Positions 35,276 to 45,351 are shown, counted from the stretch's first letter. The stretch: 64,000 nucleotides of DNA from Symplocastrum torsivum CPER-KK1 (GCA_019358875.1 JAHHIF010000009.1:62001-126000), one strand, 5' to 3'. A program made the numbers and translations. The notes: a model not told the origin generated them from the letters alone.

Positions 35276-35635
35276 CTAGTACTGAGGAATACTCGAATCC
35301 ACAATCAGCGAGTAGGCATCAATGCCCCCTACGATATTTTTGACATTCGTAAACCCCTGACTCATCAACCAGCGGCACATCTGAGCTGAGCGCACGCCAT
35401 GATGACAGAGTACCAGTGTCTCGGCGTTCGGGTCAAAGCGAGTGTGAATATGATCTGACCAGTCAGCAAAGTCACTCAATGGGAGATTCTCGAAGCCATC
35501 GAGATGTGCGATCGCAATTTCCTGTTCTTCTCGGACATCGATTAGTTGAAGACTTTCAGGAGATTGGGCCATACGCATTGCCAGTTGTTCAACACTAATT
35601 TGAGGAACAGCTTGAGTAGAAAATTGATGTGCCAT
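35276..35635 (-). CDS. Rhodanese-like domain protein
   Basis: A 119-residue single rhodanese domain. The active-site Cys77 lies in LVLCHHGVRSAQM, and an LIDVREEQEIAIAHLDG segment is near residue 31. Such proteins carry persulfide sulfur for thiolation reactions or act as phosphatase-like modules. The partner is unknown. It is near hrcA but separated by 290 bp. Confidence 0.88.
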   Translation of the reverse strand: MAHQFSTQAVPQISVEQLAMRMAQSPESLQLIDVREEQEIAIAHLDGFENLPLSDFADWSDHIHTRFDPNAETLVLCHHGVRSAQMCRWLMSQGFTNVKNIVGGIDAYSLIVDSSIPQY

Positions 35636-35924
35636 TAGATGAATTACGTTGATTTCGTTGTGAGTCTACAGGTGAATACCAACAGAAAGCGGCAATAGTA
35701 CCGAAATAGAGACCTTTGAGACCTTCTCTAGCAACTCAATTACCGACTCCCTATCTTTAAGCTAAGCTCCATTGATTGAAGTACACAAGTGTTGGAGAAA
35801 AACTCTCCTTCCCAATCCCCAATCCCTATTTTCAAACCAGACGTATTCCAGGGCAGCATATAATAGGCGTGGAATTGGTACTCTTTCTCGGTCAATCGCC
35901 CCAAAGACGCGCTCGGAATTCACA

Positions 35925-37655
35925 ATGAAGCTACGTTCATTTTTTTATGCCTTGGCAGCGGGTACTGTTGCGCTGCTAGCTATTGCTGCCGTTGGATTTT
36001 CTTGGTTAACCTCCCAAAGCCCCTTGAACATACTACGGGGGGGAACGGTGACAAACCCAACAACTACGATATTCGTGCCAAAACAGGCACCGATAATGGC
36101 ATCATTGCTTGTGAATCCAGACCGCTTGGAGGCATTTCGGCAACTGGTTGCCCGTCCGGCAAACCGACGGCGATCGCGTGCTGAATTAAACCAGATCGAA
36201 GAAAGTTTACTCGCCAATACAGATATCAACTATCGACGGGATATCCAACCCTGGATTGGGGATGAGATAACATTCGCTGTCACATCTTTAGATTTTGACC
36301 GTAACCAAGAGAATGCTGCCCAGCCTGGGTATTTAGTTGCCGCTACAACCAAAGACGCTCAAAAAGCCCGCGAGTTTCTACAACTGTTTTATTCCAAACA
36401 AGCGATCGCAGGGACAGAAGATTTAGTCTTTGAACAGTACAAAGGTGTCAATCTAACTTACAAACGTCCCATCGCACCGATTGTCGGTTCCAATCAAACC
36501 CCGACTCCCCCAGTTTGGACAAGTGCTGTAGTAGGCGATCGCTTTGTACTTTTTGCCAATCATCCGAAAGTGTTGCGTAATGCCCTCAATAACGTCCAAG
36601 CGGCAAACCTCAACCTGGAGGATGACCCTGAATACCAACAAGTGTTACAAAGCTTGAATGAACCTCGGATTGGTTTTAGCTTTGTCAATCTTCCGGCGTT
36701 AGCCGCATGGATTTCTAATCAACCGATACCCACACAAGAGTCCTTCCAAGCGTCTGATACAGTAGCGATCGCTTTGTCGTTAAACAGTCAAGGCTTACTT
36801 GCCCAAACCGCATTACTGGGAAGCCAGCCAAGTGAGCAGAGTCAAAGTCCCACCCTTTCTAAGCCAGTAGAGGCATTGCAGTACATCCCGGCTGAAAGTA
36901 GCTTAGCGATCGCTGGTACTGATTTAAACCAATTCTGGAATCGCCTCTCCACGGCACGAGGGGATGATGACACCCTGAAGTCACTACTTGACCAACCCAT
37001 TGCCAGTTTGCAGTCGCGTTGGGGTATTCAATTACCGGAAGATATTTTCAGTTGGGTACAAGGGGAATATGCCTTGTCCCTGCTACCCCGTCCTGATAGA
37101 GATAATCCAGATTGGATTTTTGTTGCCGAAAAAGTGCCTGGTACAACAGCAGAGGAATCAATTGAGCATCTAGACGCTGTCGCAAAGCAACAAGGACTCA
37201 GTATTGGAAATTTGCCTCTAGGAGATAAGACAATCACAGCTTGGACCAAACTTCTCACAACCTCAGCTATCACAGGGAAAGATGACAATTTGCTGAAGCT
37301 AGAGGCACAAGTGCGTGGTGTCCACACGGCTGTTGGGAATTATGAGGTTTTCACTAGCTCTATTGAGGCAATGGATGAAGCGCTGCAAGGGTTGGAGAAT
37401 TCGTTGGTAAAGAGTGACAAATTCAAAAATGCGATCGCACCTTTACCTGAACAAAATGATGGCTATCTGTATCTTGACTGGACACAGGGAGAGACGTTGA
37501 TCAAGCGTCAACTACCAATTGTTCAAGTCGTGGAACTCGTGGCAAAGCCGTTATTTGAGCATTTGCGATCGCTAAGTATTAGTAGCTACGGTATCGACAA
37601 TGGCGTTCAACACAGCAAACTGTTTTTCCAGTTACATAATGCGAACGAGTCATAG
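35925..37655 (+). CDS. DUF3352-family protein, membrane-anchored
   Basis: A 576-residue protein with a signal anchor at residues 8-28 (FYALAAGTVALLAIAAVGFSWL) and a large extracytoplasmic region of the DUF3352 family, common in cyanobacteria and without known function. ATG 35925 (MKLRSFFYAL) is chosen over a longer frame because the signal anchor should be N-terminal. Confidence 0.8.
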   Translation: MKLRSFFYALAAGTVALLAIAAVGFSWLTSQSPLNILRGGTVTNPTTTIFVPKQAPIMASLLVNPDRLEAFRQLVARPANRRRSRAELNQIEESLLANTDINYRRDIQPWIGDEITFAVTSLDFDRNQENAAQPGYLVAATTKDAQKAREFLQLFYSKQAIAGTEDLVFEQYKGVNLTYKRPIAPIVGSNQTPTPPVWTSAVVGDRFVLFANHPKVLRNALNNVQAANLNLEDDPEYQQVLQSLNEPRIGFSFVNLPALAAWISNQPIPTQESFQASDTVAIALSLNSQGLLAQTALLGSQPSEQSQSPTLSKPVEALQYIPAESSLAIAGTDLNQFWNRLSTARGDDDTLKSLLDQPIASLQSRWGIQLPEDIFSWVQGEYALSLLPRPDRDNPDWIFVAEKVPGTTAEESIEHLDAVAKQQGLSIGNLPLGDKTITAWTKLLTTSAITGKDDNLLKLEAQVRGVHTAVGNYEVFTSSIEAMDEALQGLENSLVKSDKFKNAIAPLPEQNDGYLYLDWTQGETLIKRQLPIVQVVELVAKPLFEHLRSLSISSYGIDNGVQHSKLFFQLHNANES

Positions 37656-37817
37656 CCAATACTCTTGCTCAAGGGTTACTCACCACAACGATGTATAGCA
37701 GTAGCCACGAATGTTAGGACATTAACGGGAGAAGAGCGTTCCCTAGAAGTGAGCCGATTTGACCCAAAGCTGACCGCTGATTGCTATAACGTCATCCAAT
37801 TCAACGTGCCGATTGTA

Positions 37818-38504
37818 ATGGAATCTACAAAAAGACCGAGAGTGAAAATTTGCTGCATTGGCAGTGTTGAAGAGGCTAAGCTAGCAATTCATTACGGTGC
37901 TGCGGCATTAGGCTTAGTGTCGGAAATGCCGAGTGGGCCAGGAGTAATTTCGGAAGGGCTGATTGCCCAAGTAGCAGCAAGTGTGCCACCTACTGTGTCT
38001 TCGTTTTTGCTAACTAGTAAAGTAGAACCACTCGCAATCATTGCCCAGCAACGACGCTTGGGTGTGAATACGATTCAGATTTGCGATCAGCTCGAATTGA
38101 GCAAATATGAGGATTTACGTCAGGCATTACCAGGAATTGCGATTATCCAGGTAATTCACGTCACAGGTTCAGAATCAATCGAAGAGGCAGTTGCGGTAGC
38201 GCCTCACGTTCACGGGATTTTATTGGATTCTGGAGATCAATCTTTGGCGATTAAAGAACTTGGTGGTACAGGACGAATCCACGATTGGGAAATCAGCCGA
38301 CGCATCCGAGAGCGAGTTGATGTCCCTATTTTCTTAGCAGGAGGACTCAATCCGGATAACGTTATCGCCGCTATTCGACAGGTAGAACCGTTTGGTGTGG
38401 ATGTTTGCAATGGTGTTCGCACCAATGGAAAACTGGATGAAGTGAAGCTATCCCAATTTTTCACTCAAGTTTCAGAAAGCTTCTATAGCGATTCAGAAAC
38501 CTAA
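37818..38504 (+). CDS. Phosphoribosylanthranilate isomerase-like protein (TrpF family)
   Basis: A 228-residue TIM-barrel protein. The catalytic cysteine region is VKICCIGSVEEA instead of the usual KICGIT. GILLDSGDQ with the catalytic Asp, GGTGRIHDWEIS and FLAGGLNPDN are all TrpF landmarks. The canonical phosphate loop SPR is replaced by SGPG. It may be a true tryptophan-pathway isomerase or a paralogue with another substrate. ATG 37818 aligns the start with the barrel; an in-frame extension to 37665 is unlikely. Confidence 0.7.
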   Translation: MESTKRPRVKICCIGSVEEAKLAIHYGAAALGLVSEMPSGPGVISEGLIAQVAASVPPTVSSFLLTSKVEPLAIIAQQRRLGVNTIQICDQLELSKYEDLRQALPGIAIIQVIHVTGSESIEEAVAVAPHVHGILLDSGDQSLAIKELGGTGRIHDWEISRRIRERVDVPIFLAGGLNPDNVIAAIRQVEPFGVDVCNGVRTNGKLDEVKLSQFFTQVSESFYSDSET

Positions 38505-38588
38505 CTAACAGAAGTTAGAGACACAGTATGCTGTACTCCGATGTGTAATTGTAGATAGAAGACTTTTTAAGGTAAAACAGAAACTCTT

Positions 38589-39830
38589 CTAAGCTAATTT
38601 TGACTCGGTTCCTTCTTCTAACGTCTTCCGTAGCTCTGTATTTTCCTGAACTGCCACAAGCACAGACTTGAGGGCGGCAGCCCAACCTAGGGACTTGTCA
38701 TAAAATTGCTCTTGTACTCCAAGGCAGCCTTGTTGCTTTTGTTTATAAAATTCGCGAACATCACACAACTTCAGTATGGCATCACCATAAGCTGTCCAGT
38801 CATTAGGTTGCACTTCCACAACAGCAGGTTCTACATACGATAAGGCTGGACAAACCGCTGAGGTAACTACAGGACGCTTCGATAAAATTCCTTCAACGAC
38901 AACCTGGTTGAAGCCTTCAACAAAGTCTGTCCTTGTTGGCACAATAACAACATGAGAACGGTTAAACATCTCGCGCATTTGTGTCTTGTTACAGTGACCG
39001 TGGCAAACAAAGTAAGACTCTAATCCAGCCGCTTTGACACTCTCACGCAAAGCCTCCAGTGCTGAACCCTTACCGCAAATATCAAACCTGATGTCCTGTC
39101 TACCAAGGGCAACAAAACGCTTAGCAATTTCTAGAAGATCAAAAACTCCCTTGCTGTGTTCAATCCGCCCCGCAAACAACACTCGAAATGGCGAATGTTC
39201 TTCGTCTGGTTCACCCACCTCTGCAAACTCGGTGCGCTGGTAGGTGGGTAAAAAATTTACGAGTGGCAGGTTTTCACTTTCTGTAAGCTGTTTTAGTTGC
39301 TCATTTATTTCATTTGAGGCTGTCAAGATAGCCGTACACCGATTAGCGAAAAAATCACTGCTAAGTTTTAAAAGTATTTTCTGTTCTCGGCTTTGGGGGA
39401 TATACTTCCGCCAAAGAACGCAGTGCAGTGATGGAATAACTTGCACCCCCAACCAAGAGAGTATCGATAAGACAAACCAATGGGTTGTGCCATCTGCCAC
39501 TACAGCAACGTTGCTTCTGAAACGAATGGCGGAGGCAATTAGCTGTAACCCAGACCACAACTGTCCTAAGTGATAAAAAATTCCTGATGAATCTCGCCAA
39601 ACAATTGGACGATGCTCAATTAGGAATTGACCATCACGAAACAATTTCTTTTTTGGATGCGAAGAAATCACGTATGCTTGTGCATTCAATGCGCGACACA
39701 CTTCGTAGAACTGACTGGAATAGGTTATTGAAACTTGGGAAGGATCGTCGTGCCCCTCAACCCAATAACCATAAGTTCCAATTACATCTCCAGGACCGGC
39801 AGCATATAAAACTCGCAGTGCCTTTGACAT
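38589..39830 (-). CDS. Glycosyltransferase, group 1 (GT4-like)
   Basis: A 413-residue GT-B fold glycosyltransferase. The C-terminal domain carries FRVLFAGRIEHSKGVFDLLE (about residue 213) and the donor-binding VVPTRTDFVEGFNQVVVEG (about residue 295; E-x7-E type). It transfers a sugar from a nucleotide donor; acceptor and pathway are unknown. It converges with the trpF-like gene and stands alone. ATG 39830 is preferred to a longer frame. Confidence 0.85.
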   Translation of the reverse strand: MSKALRVLYAAGPGDVIGTYGYWVEGHDDPSQVSITYSSQFYEVCRALNAQAYVISSHPKKKLFRDGQFLIEHRPIVWRDSSGIFYHLGQLWSGLQLIASAIRFRSNVAVVADGTTHWFVLSILSWLGVQVIPSLHCVLWRKYIPQSREQKILLKLSSDFFANRCTAILTASNEINEQLKQLTESENLPLVNFLPTYQRTEFAEVGEPDEEHSPFRVLFAGRIEHSKGVFDLLEIAKRFVALGRQDIRFDICGKGSALEALRESVKAAGLESYFVCHGHCNKTQMREMFNRSHVVIVPTRTDFVEGFNQVVVEGILSKRPVVTSAVCPALSYVEPAVVEVQPNDWTAYGDAILKLCDVREFYKQKQQGCLGVQEQFYDKSLGWAAALKSVLVAVQENTELRKTLEEGTESKLA

Positions 39831-40290
39831 TAACCTATGCCTCAATGTTGAGCAGAAACTACAGTTCTCGCACTTGCCTCAAAATTAACTGCCAAGAGGT
39901 TTGGCAAGATAACTAGTTGCCGAAACTTCGTTGAAGGCAACGTAGTTTTTTTTGCAAAGTTAGTTGTTCTGGGAATTTATACATCTAAGTAACCAAACAG
40001 AATTAATTACATACTGATTTTTTACTAGGTAAGAATTTCACCCTAGATTTTGTGTAATTAATTGTGTGCAACTACTTATCTTCAGGATAGTCGTTTAATT
40101 GATATTTATATTATCTTAGGTAGAGATAAACTCAAGAAATTGTATAGTTTTATACAGGCAGTAGCAAAAGCTTGTTAAGGCGTTTGCTGTCCTAGAGGTT
40201 GACTTTGTTGTTTCAGACATTTCTGGAAGAAACCCCAACCTCTCATCAATAGCATTCCTCTTCTGGTTCACGTTATAGGCTTGCAATAAG
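39831..40290. other. Gene-poor AT-rich region
   Basis: About 460 bp in which I see no gene with a convincing start or product. It probably includes the glycosyltransferase promoter at its left end. Confidence 0.4.
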
Positions 40291-40455
40291 TCATTCGCCT
40301 CCGAAGCACCATAAGAAAGCCAGCAAGGCAATTACTAAGCTCAATGAGGTGAAGGGCTTTAATGAATTCAGAAGGTTCAGGGGAACAAAGACAAGAACTT
40401 CTGAAAAGAACCAACTACTCCATAGCAGCAGTGTAATCAAGATAATGAGGGACAT
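40291..40455 (-). CDS. Small membrane protein, 54 residues
   Basis: Starting at ATG 40455 the protein is 54 residues long, with hydrophobic segments at about 2-25 and 35-50 and a tail WCFGGE. The ATG has CGGAGGAATT just upstream, a strong ribosome site, which is the main reason to call it. No family is recognised. Confidence 0.5.
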   Translation of the reverse strand: MSLIILITLLLWSSWFFSEVLVFVPLNLLNSLKPFTSLSLVIALLAFLWCFGGE

Positions 40456-40633
40456 AATTCCTCCGAAACAAGAATCAGAACCGAAAAAGTAATGTGGCAG
40501 ACAGCAGAGTGTCACTTCTGTTGTTTTGTAAGTGCCTTAGTTTAGATAAGACAATAGTAGACAGTCTCATCTGTATTCCGTACTCAACTGGGGAGAGAAC
40601 TAATTCCCAGTATTTCTAGGAGGGTCAAGGCGT

Positions 40634-41104
40634 ATGCGACGGTTATATGGTGGAGGTGTCATTGCATTGATTGCAGCCTTAAGCGCTACACCAGTATTAT
40701 CCCAGGCTGCAAATTTCGATAATCTGACATTAGCACCTGGTTTTCCCAAAGGAGCAGGACAGGTTAGTGGTTACACGGGTGGTGGCTACTCATTATCATC
40801 AATTGCTAATAGCGATCGCAACAATAAACCTTGTATCGGTTTTGGTGACCCGACACCTGATCACATTATGGTCTTGCAGCAAGACTTCTCAAACCTCAGC
40901 GTACTCGTCAACACGGGGGGAAAGGATACAACCTTAGTGGTTCAAGGTCCAAATGACCAGAGCGTTCGCTGTGGGGATGATACAGGTTCCAGTAAAGATG
41001 CCAGTGTGCAAGGCTCAAACTGGTCAGCAGGCACATACCGGATTTGGGTTGGTTCCTTTGAGTCAGGACAAAGGCTGGATTACACCCTAACTGTGCGTGA
41101 GTAG
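40634..41104 (+). CDS. Secreted hypothetical protein
   Basis: A 156-residue protein with a Sec signal peptide (residues 1-25, cleavage near SQAAN). The mature part has two cysteines spaced about 45 residues apart, probably a disulfide, and ends in a beta-rich domain with WSAGTYRIWVGSFESG, similar to pre-peptidase C-terminal-type domains. AGGAGG precedes the ATG. The function is unknown. Confidence 0.75.
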   Translation: MRRLYGGGVIALIAALSATPVLSQAANFDNLTLAPGFPKGAGQVSGYTGGGYSLSSIANSDRNNKPCIGFGDPTPDHIMVLQQDFSNLSVLVNTGGKDTTLVVQGPNDQSVRCGDDTGSSKDASVQGSNWSAGTYRIWVGSFESGQRLDYTLTVRE

Positions 41105-41155
41105 GGAAGTTAAGATAGTTTGTGACTTGTTTTACCATTCGCTAGGTAACCTGCT

Positions 41156-41923
41156 GTGCTATCTGCGCTTCTTACTGACTTCCGTATCATCTTTGAGCGT
41201 GACCCGGCTGCCCGTAACTGGCTAGAGGTTTTGTTTTGCTATCCCGGTTTACAGGCTCTACTGTTCCACCGTATCTGTCATTGGCTTCACCTTGTAGGAA
41301 TTCCTTTCATTCCTCGCTTAATCTCTCAGTTCTCTCGCTTTTTGACGGGTATCGAAATTCACCCTGGAGCAACGATTGGGAGGGGTGTTTTTATTGACCA
41401 CGGTATGGGCGTTGTCATTGGTGAAACAGCAATGATTGGAGACTATGCCCTGATTTACCAAGGCGTTACTCTGGGGGGTACGGGTAAAGAGGGGGGTAAG
41501 CGGCATCCTACACTAGGAGAGAATGTCGTCGTTGGTGCTGGTGCTAAGGTTCTAGGCAATATCCAAATCGGCAACAATGTTCGCATTGGTGCTGGTTCAG
41601 TCGTGTTGCGCGATGTTCCTTCTGATTGCACAGTGGTTGGTGTACCTGGCAGAATTGTCTATCGCTCTGGTGTGCGAGTTAACCCACTGGAACACGGTAG
41701 CTTACCTGATTCAGAAGCAACAGTAATTCGCGCTTTAGTAGACCGTATTGAGGCACTAGAACAACAAGTACAGGATTTGATAGAGCAACCGTCTTCAACA
41801 ATGCCCCAACTTCAGGCTGTCTCTTCCAAGATGGATTCTCCAGATGCGGCTGAGCAGTTTGCTAAGAGTTGCCATATTAGCGATCAAGTCATTCAGCAGT
41901 TTTTTGATGGTGCTGGTATTTAG
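41156..41923 (+). CDS. cysE: Serine O-acetyltransferase
   Basis: A 255-residue left-handed beta-helix acyltransferase that makes O-acetylserine for cysteine synthesis. The catalytic region is [23 protein letters not shown] (described: His-Asp pair at about 79-86), followed by hexapeptide repeats and [26 protein letters not shown] segments. The start is GTG 41156. The C-terminal 70 residues are a low-complexity extension beyond the usual end. Confidence 0.92.
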   Translation: MLSALLTDFRIIFERDPAARNWLEVLFCYPGLQALLFHRICHWLHLVGIPFIPRLISQFSRFLTGIEIHPGATIGRGVFIDHGMGVVIGETAMIGDYALIYQGVTLGGTGKEGGKRHPTLGENVVVGAGAKVLGNIQIGNNVRIGAGSVVLRDVPSDCTVVGVPGRIVYRSGVRVNPLEHGSLPDSEATVIRALVDRIEALEQQVQDLIEQPSSTMPQLQAVSSKMDSPDAAEQFAKSCHISDQVIQQFFDGAGI

Positions 41924-41927
41924 CGAC

Positions 41928-42512
41928 TCACGGATTGACCGCTTGTTTAGACCATTCCTGAGAATTGTTTCGGTAGTAAAGCCATCGGTTTTGTGGGTCG
42001 CCTCGTAACTCCAAGTGGTCTACCTCTATAGGTTCTAGCAACAACAAGCAAAAATTCGGGAGTGGCTGCTCTGGGTCAGGTGACGGTGGCGAAAAGGCAC
42101 CGTTATTTTCTGTTCTAGCTTCACCAGGATGAGGCCAGGCAAATTGTAGACGCGCTGGGTCAGAAAGCTCTTGCCAAGTGGTTTTACGGGCAGCTTGTAA
42201 GGCTTGGTCTGGATAATCTGCTCTAACTAGAGTTAGTTGACCCGCCAAACGAAATTGTTCTCGACTTTCAGGAAAATACCAACAAGCTTCTCCCCAAGGT
42301 TGGTCGTCAATTTGGTCTGCTTTCTGGCTACGGCAATCCGTAATAATTTTGAGTTGGTTAGTGTCGTCTAGAAACCCGCGAAAGACCACAGTACGGTTGG
42401 CAGGACGCCCATCTGCACGAAGCGTTGCCAGTTGAAAGTAGCGGGCGTAGGGCAGTTTGCGGTTTTTGTGGAGCGCACGGGCTAGTAGCGATCGCCAAGG
42501 AGCAAGAGGCAT
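41928..42512 (-). CDS. Pyridoxamine 5'-phosphate oxidase-family flavoprotein
   Basis: A 194-residue FMN-binding split-barrel protein of the cyanobacterial PPOX subgroup. ANRTVVFRGF and ACWYFPESREQFRLAGQL are family segments, and RWLYYRNNSQEWSKQAVNP forms the end. The substrate is unknown; it is probably not the main PdxH. It converges with cysE, 4 bp apart. Confidence 0.8.
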   Translation of the reverse strand: MPLAPWRSLLARALHKNRKLPYARYFQLATLRADGRPANRTVVFRGFLDDTNQLKIITDCRSQKADQIDDQPWGEACWYFPESREQFRLAGQLTLVRADYPDQALQAARKTTWQELSDPARLQFAWPHPGEARTENNGAFSPPSPDPEQPLPNFCLLLLEPIEVDHLELRGDPQNRWLYYRNNSQEWSKQAVNP

Positions 42513-42631
42513 TTGGTGGTGTAGGTTACAGCTCTACACATAGCGCAAATCCTTTGATTTTTCAATATTTGCCCCCATATCTAACATCGCGTATAGTCAG
42601 GGTTTAGCTAAACCGACAACAGATTCTAACT

Positions 42632-43855
42632 ATGGTTCGAGAGCTTGAACGGGAGCGCCAAAAGCGCGATTTCCCAGAAACAGCACCTGCTGCTAATCCA
42701 GTATTTTTCAGAACTTACAGCCGCCGCACACAAACAGGGCGCGAGACTTGGGAGGAAGTATGCGATCGCACAACCCAAGGTCTGGCTAAATTAGGCAAGT
42801 TGAGTGAGCGTGAAGTCACCCTTCTACACCGAATGATGAGCCAGATCAAAAGCCTCCCGTCCGGGCGCTGGATGTGGGTTGGTGGCACCGAATGGATCGA
42901 AAGAAAAGAGAACTTCTCAGGAGCCTATAACTGCACCAGCACTAATGCAGTAGACTGGCGTGCCTTTGGCTTAATGATGGATCTGGCGATGATGGGGTGT
43001 GGCACGGGTGCGGTACTTGAACCAAAGTACATTAACCAACTCCCACTCATTCGTAACCAACTGACGATAACCTTACAAGGTGAAATTGGTTCTACCCCAG
43101 TTCAAGAGCGTCGTGAACAGACAGACGTAAAGATGGAGGGAAGCCAAGTCACCATTCACGTAGGAGACTCTCGCCAAGGTTGGGTGCAGTCTTATCAAAC
43201 CTTGCTGGAATTAGCTACAGATGAGCAATTCTCAGGTGAAGTAAACGTATTAATTAACCTCAGTGATGTCCGTGCTGTAGGAGAACGCTTAAAAGGCTTT
43301 GGTGGCGTTGCAAATCCTGTTAAACTGCCCGAACTTTATCAGCGTTGCGCTTCAATTCTCAATAAAGCCATAGGAAGACAATTAAATTCAGTTGAATGCT
43401 GTCTATTAATCGATGAAGCTGCAGTCACAATAGTGGCTGGAAATATACGCAGAAGTGCTGGAATGCGCCAGTTCGATGCCAATGATCAATCAGGCGCTAA
43501 TGCCAAGACTAATCTGTGGCAGCAAGATGAAAATGGCAATTGGCGTATAGATCCAGAACGCGATGCACTGCGGATGGCTAACCACTCTCGCGTTTATCAC
43601 CATAAGCCTACATTGGAAGAATGTATAGAAGCTGTTAGAAAACAGTATTATTCAGGCGAGGGTGCAATTCAATGGGCTGGTGAGGCAGTAGCTAGAGCCA
43701 ATTGTGACTTGCTGCCGACTCAAGAGCTAAGAAAAGATTTTCTAAAATCTTACGAACAAGGAACAGCTAAACAATGGTTGCAAGAGCAATATCCTGATCT
43801 TGCTCCTGATGAATTAGAGCATCGGTTAGCTCGTGTTGGGCTTAACCCGTGTGGT
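42632..43855 (+). CDS. nrdJ: Adenosylcobalamin-dependent ribonucleotide reductase, exon 1
   Basis: The first 408 codons of class II NrdJ, which reduces ribonucleotides to deoxyribonucleotides using coenzyme B12. MGCGTGAV and RRSAGMRQFD segments are visible. Exon 1 ends in LNPCG, with the active-site region cysteine. Reading on, the frame meets a TAA 21 bp later, but the next expected residues (EIIGSNFHCNLAEIHLN) resume at 44166. The gene is therefore split by a 310-nt intervening sequence. Joined, the protein is 773 residues, normal for cyanobacterial NrdJ. Confidence 0.92.
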
Positions 43856-44165
43856 AATGAATTTGCCTCACGCTAAAAACCCTGCAAAATCGGTAGAGGC
43901 TGAGAGGCGAATACCGAGGTAAGTAAAAGAACTAAAAAGCTTTTGCCACCGTACAGCGTAGAGAGTGAAACTAGATTAATAAAAAATATATTTATATAAA
44001 AGTCTAGAATATAATCTCTCCAAGAGTGTAGGGGTATGTATGAATAAAAAAGAGTATATAAATCGAACTCTTTTTATAGATTTTACATACAAAATGTACG
44101 CGGAGCTTACACAAAAAGGAAGTGTAAGAACTAGAGGATAAAAAGCCTTTAGGGTAACAAAACTG
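43856..44165 (+). ncRNA. Putative group I intron in nrdJ
   Basis: A 310-nt stretch without coding capacity that interrupts nrdJ between a Gly and a Glu codon. Exon 1 ends in U and the intron ends in G, the group I rule. The exon end CGUGUGGU pairs with GCCUCACG at 43865-43872, with U-G at the splice site and one U-U mismatch (P1). A segment with AACCCUGCAAAA, and AAUACCGAGGUAAGU paired through CGGUA/UACCG, resembles the P and Q core elements (P4). A CUAGA/UCUAG hairpin could be P8. The P7 guanosine site is less clear. Confidence 0.65.
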
Positions 44166-45263
44166 GAAATCATCGGCTCTAATTTTCATTGCAATCTAGC
44201 TGAAATTCATCTCAACTTAATCGATCCACAGAACTACAAAGAACAAGAGGAGGCGTTTACTGCTGGAGCGCTATCTGTCGCGGGACTGCTAAATCACGAA
44301 TTTGTTGAAGAACGCTACCGAAAGTCACGAGAACTTGATCCAATCGTCGGTGTCTCCTTCACTGGCTTATTTGACTTTTTCGTGAATGCCTTTGGCGTTG
44401 ATTGGTTGCGCTGGTGGGAAGCTGGACGGCTAGAAACGTCGGTAGGATTGGAGTTTAAGCGACAGGAGCAGGAATACCTGACTCGCTGGAAAAACATTGT
44501 GCAACGGGTAGTGTGGGATTATTGCGATCGCCATTCCTTGAAACGTCCAAATCGTTGCACTACAGTTCAGCCTAGCGGTACAAAATCTCTACTGACAAGT
44601 GCTTCCCCTGGCTGGCACCCTCCGAAGGCACAACGTTTCCTACGTCGGATTACATTCAGGAAGAATGACCCTGTAGCCCTAGCTTGTATTGACTACGGTT
44701 ACAACGTTATTCCGTCTCAGTCTGACAAAGATGAGCAAGGGAATCTTCTAAACGATCCCTTTGATCCAAGATGCACTGAATGGCTTGTAGAAATTCCGGT
44801 TGCTGTACCTTGGGCTGATTTACCAGGAGCTGATGAAATTGACATTTCTCAGTTTAGTGCGATCGCACAGCTGGATTTTTACATGCAAGTCCAGAAATTC
44901 TATTGTTCACACAATACAAGTGCGACAATCGAGCTGCGCGAAAACGAGATAGATGACCTTGGGATTCGGATTTATGAAGCAATCAAAGGTGATGAAGGCT
45001 ATATTTCCGCAGCACTTCTATCACGCTTTGATGATCATCAAACCTTCCCACGTTTGCCGTTTGAACCGATAGCGCGTCAACAGTATGAGCAGTTTATGCA
45101 GGAAGTAGAACACAGGCGCAAAACGAGCGATTTTCATCTAGCATTGAGTCGCTACGATAGTGAAGCGGGGCGGGATAGCCTCCTTTCAGGTGATTTCTTA
45201 GAAGCAGGCCCAGCCGGATGTGACTCAGATAAGTGTCTATATCCAGAGCAGAAGTCTGTGTAG
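44166..45263 (+). CDS. nrdJ: Adenosylcobalamin-dependent ribonucleotide reductase, exon 2
   Basis: The C-terminal 365 codons of NrdJ, starting EIIGSNFHCNLAEIHLN and in frame with exon 1 after removal of 43856-44165. The region with QPSGTKSLLTSASPGWHPP is the conserved RNR barrel segment. No start codon in good context stands at its beginning, so a functional enzyme requires splicing. The C-terminus ends in GCDSDKCLYPEQ, with the cysteine pair that relays electrons to the active site. Confidence 0.9.
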   Translation, partial: EIIGSNFHCNLAEIHLNLIDPQNYKEQEEAFTAGALSVAGLLNHEFVEERYRKSRELDPIVGVSFTGLFDFFVNAFGVDWLRWWEAGRLETSVGLEFKRQEQEYLTRWKNIVQRVVWDYCDRHSLKRPNRCTTVQPSGTKSLLTSASPGWHPPKAQRFLRRITFRKNDPVALACIDYGYNVIPSQSDKDEQGNLLNDPFDPRCTEWLVEIPVAVPWADLPGADEIDISQFSAIAQLDFYMQVQKFYCSHNTSATIELRENEIDDLGIRIYEAIKGDEGYISAALLSRFDDHQTFPRLPFEPIARQQYEQFMQEVEHRRKTSDFHLALSRYDSEAGRDSLLSGDFLEAGPAGCDSDKCLYPEQKSV

Positions 45264-45351
45264 AGTCCACAGTAGGCTGCTAAGCAAAAGACACGCTAGG
45301 ATGCCAGAAGAATCAGTAAGCAAAAAGCGGCAGCAACAAGGAGATACATAA

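Noticed and set aside
42513..42631. Cobalamin riboswitch before nrdJ
   Set aside because: The gap is only about 120 bp and shows no B12-box-like sequence; a B12-dependent enzyme would not be expected to be switched off by B12.
43856..44165. Group II intron in nrdJ
   Set aside because: The hairpin order could fit, and GTGTG occurs near the 5' boundary, but using it breaks the NPCGE protein junction, and the best domain V candidate (AGCTTACAC/GTGTAAGAACT) lacks the AGC/GTTC pairing. Group I rules fit better.
43856..44165. Intein in NrdJ
   Set aside because: The intervening segment has stop codons in the nrdJ frame, so it cannot be translated as an intein.
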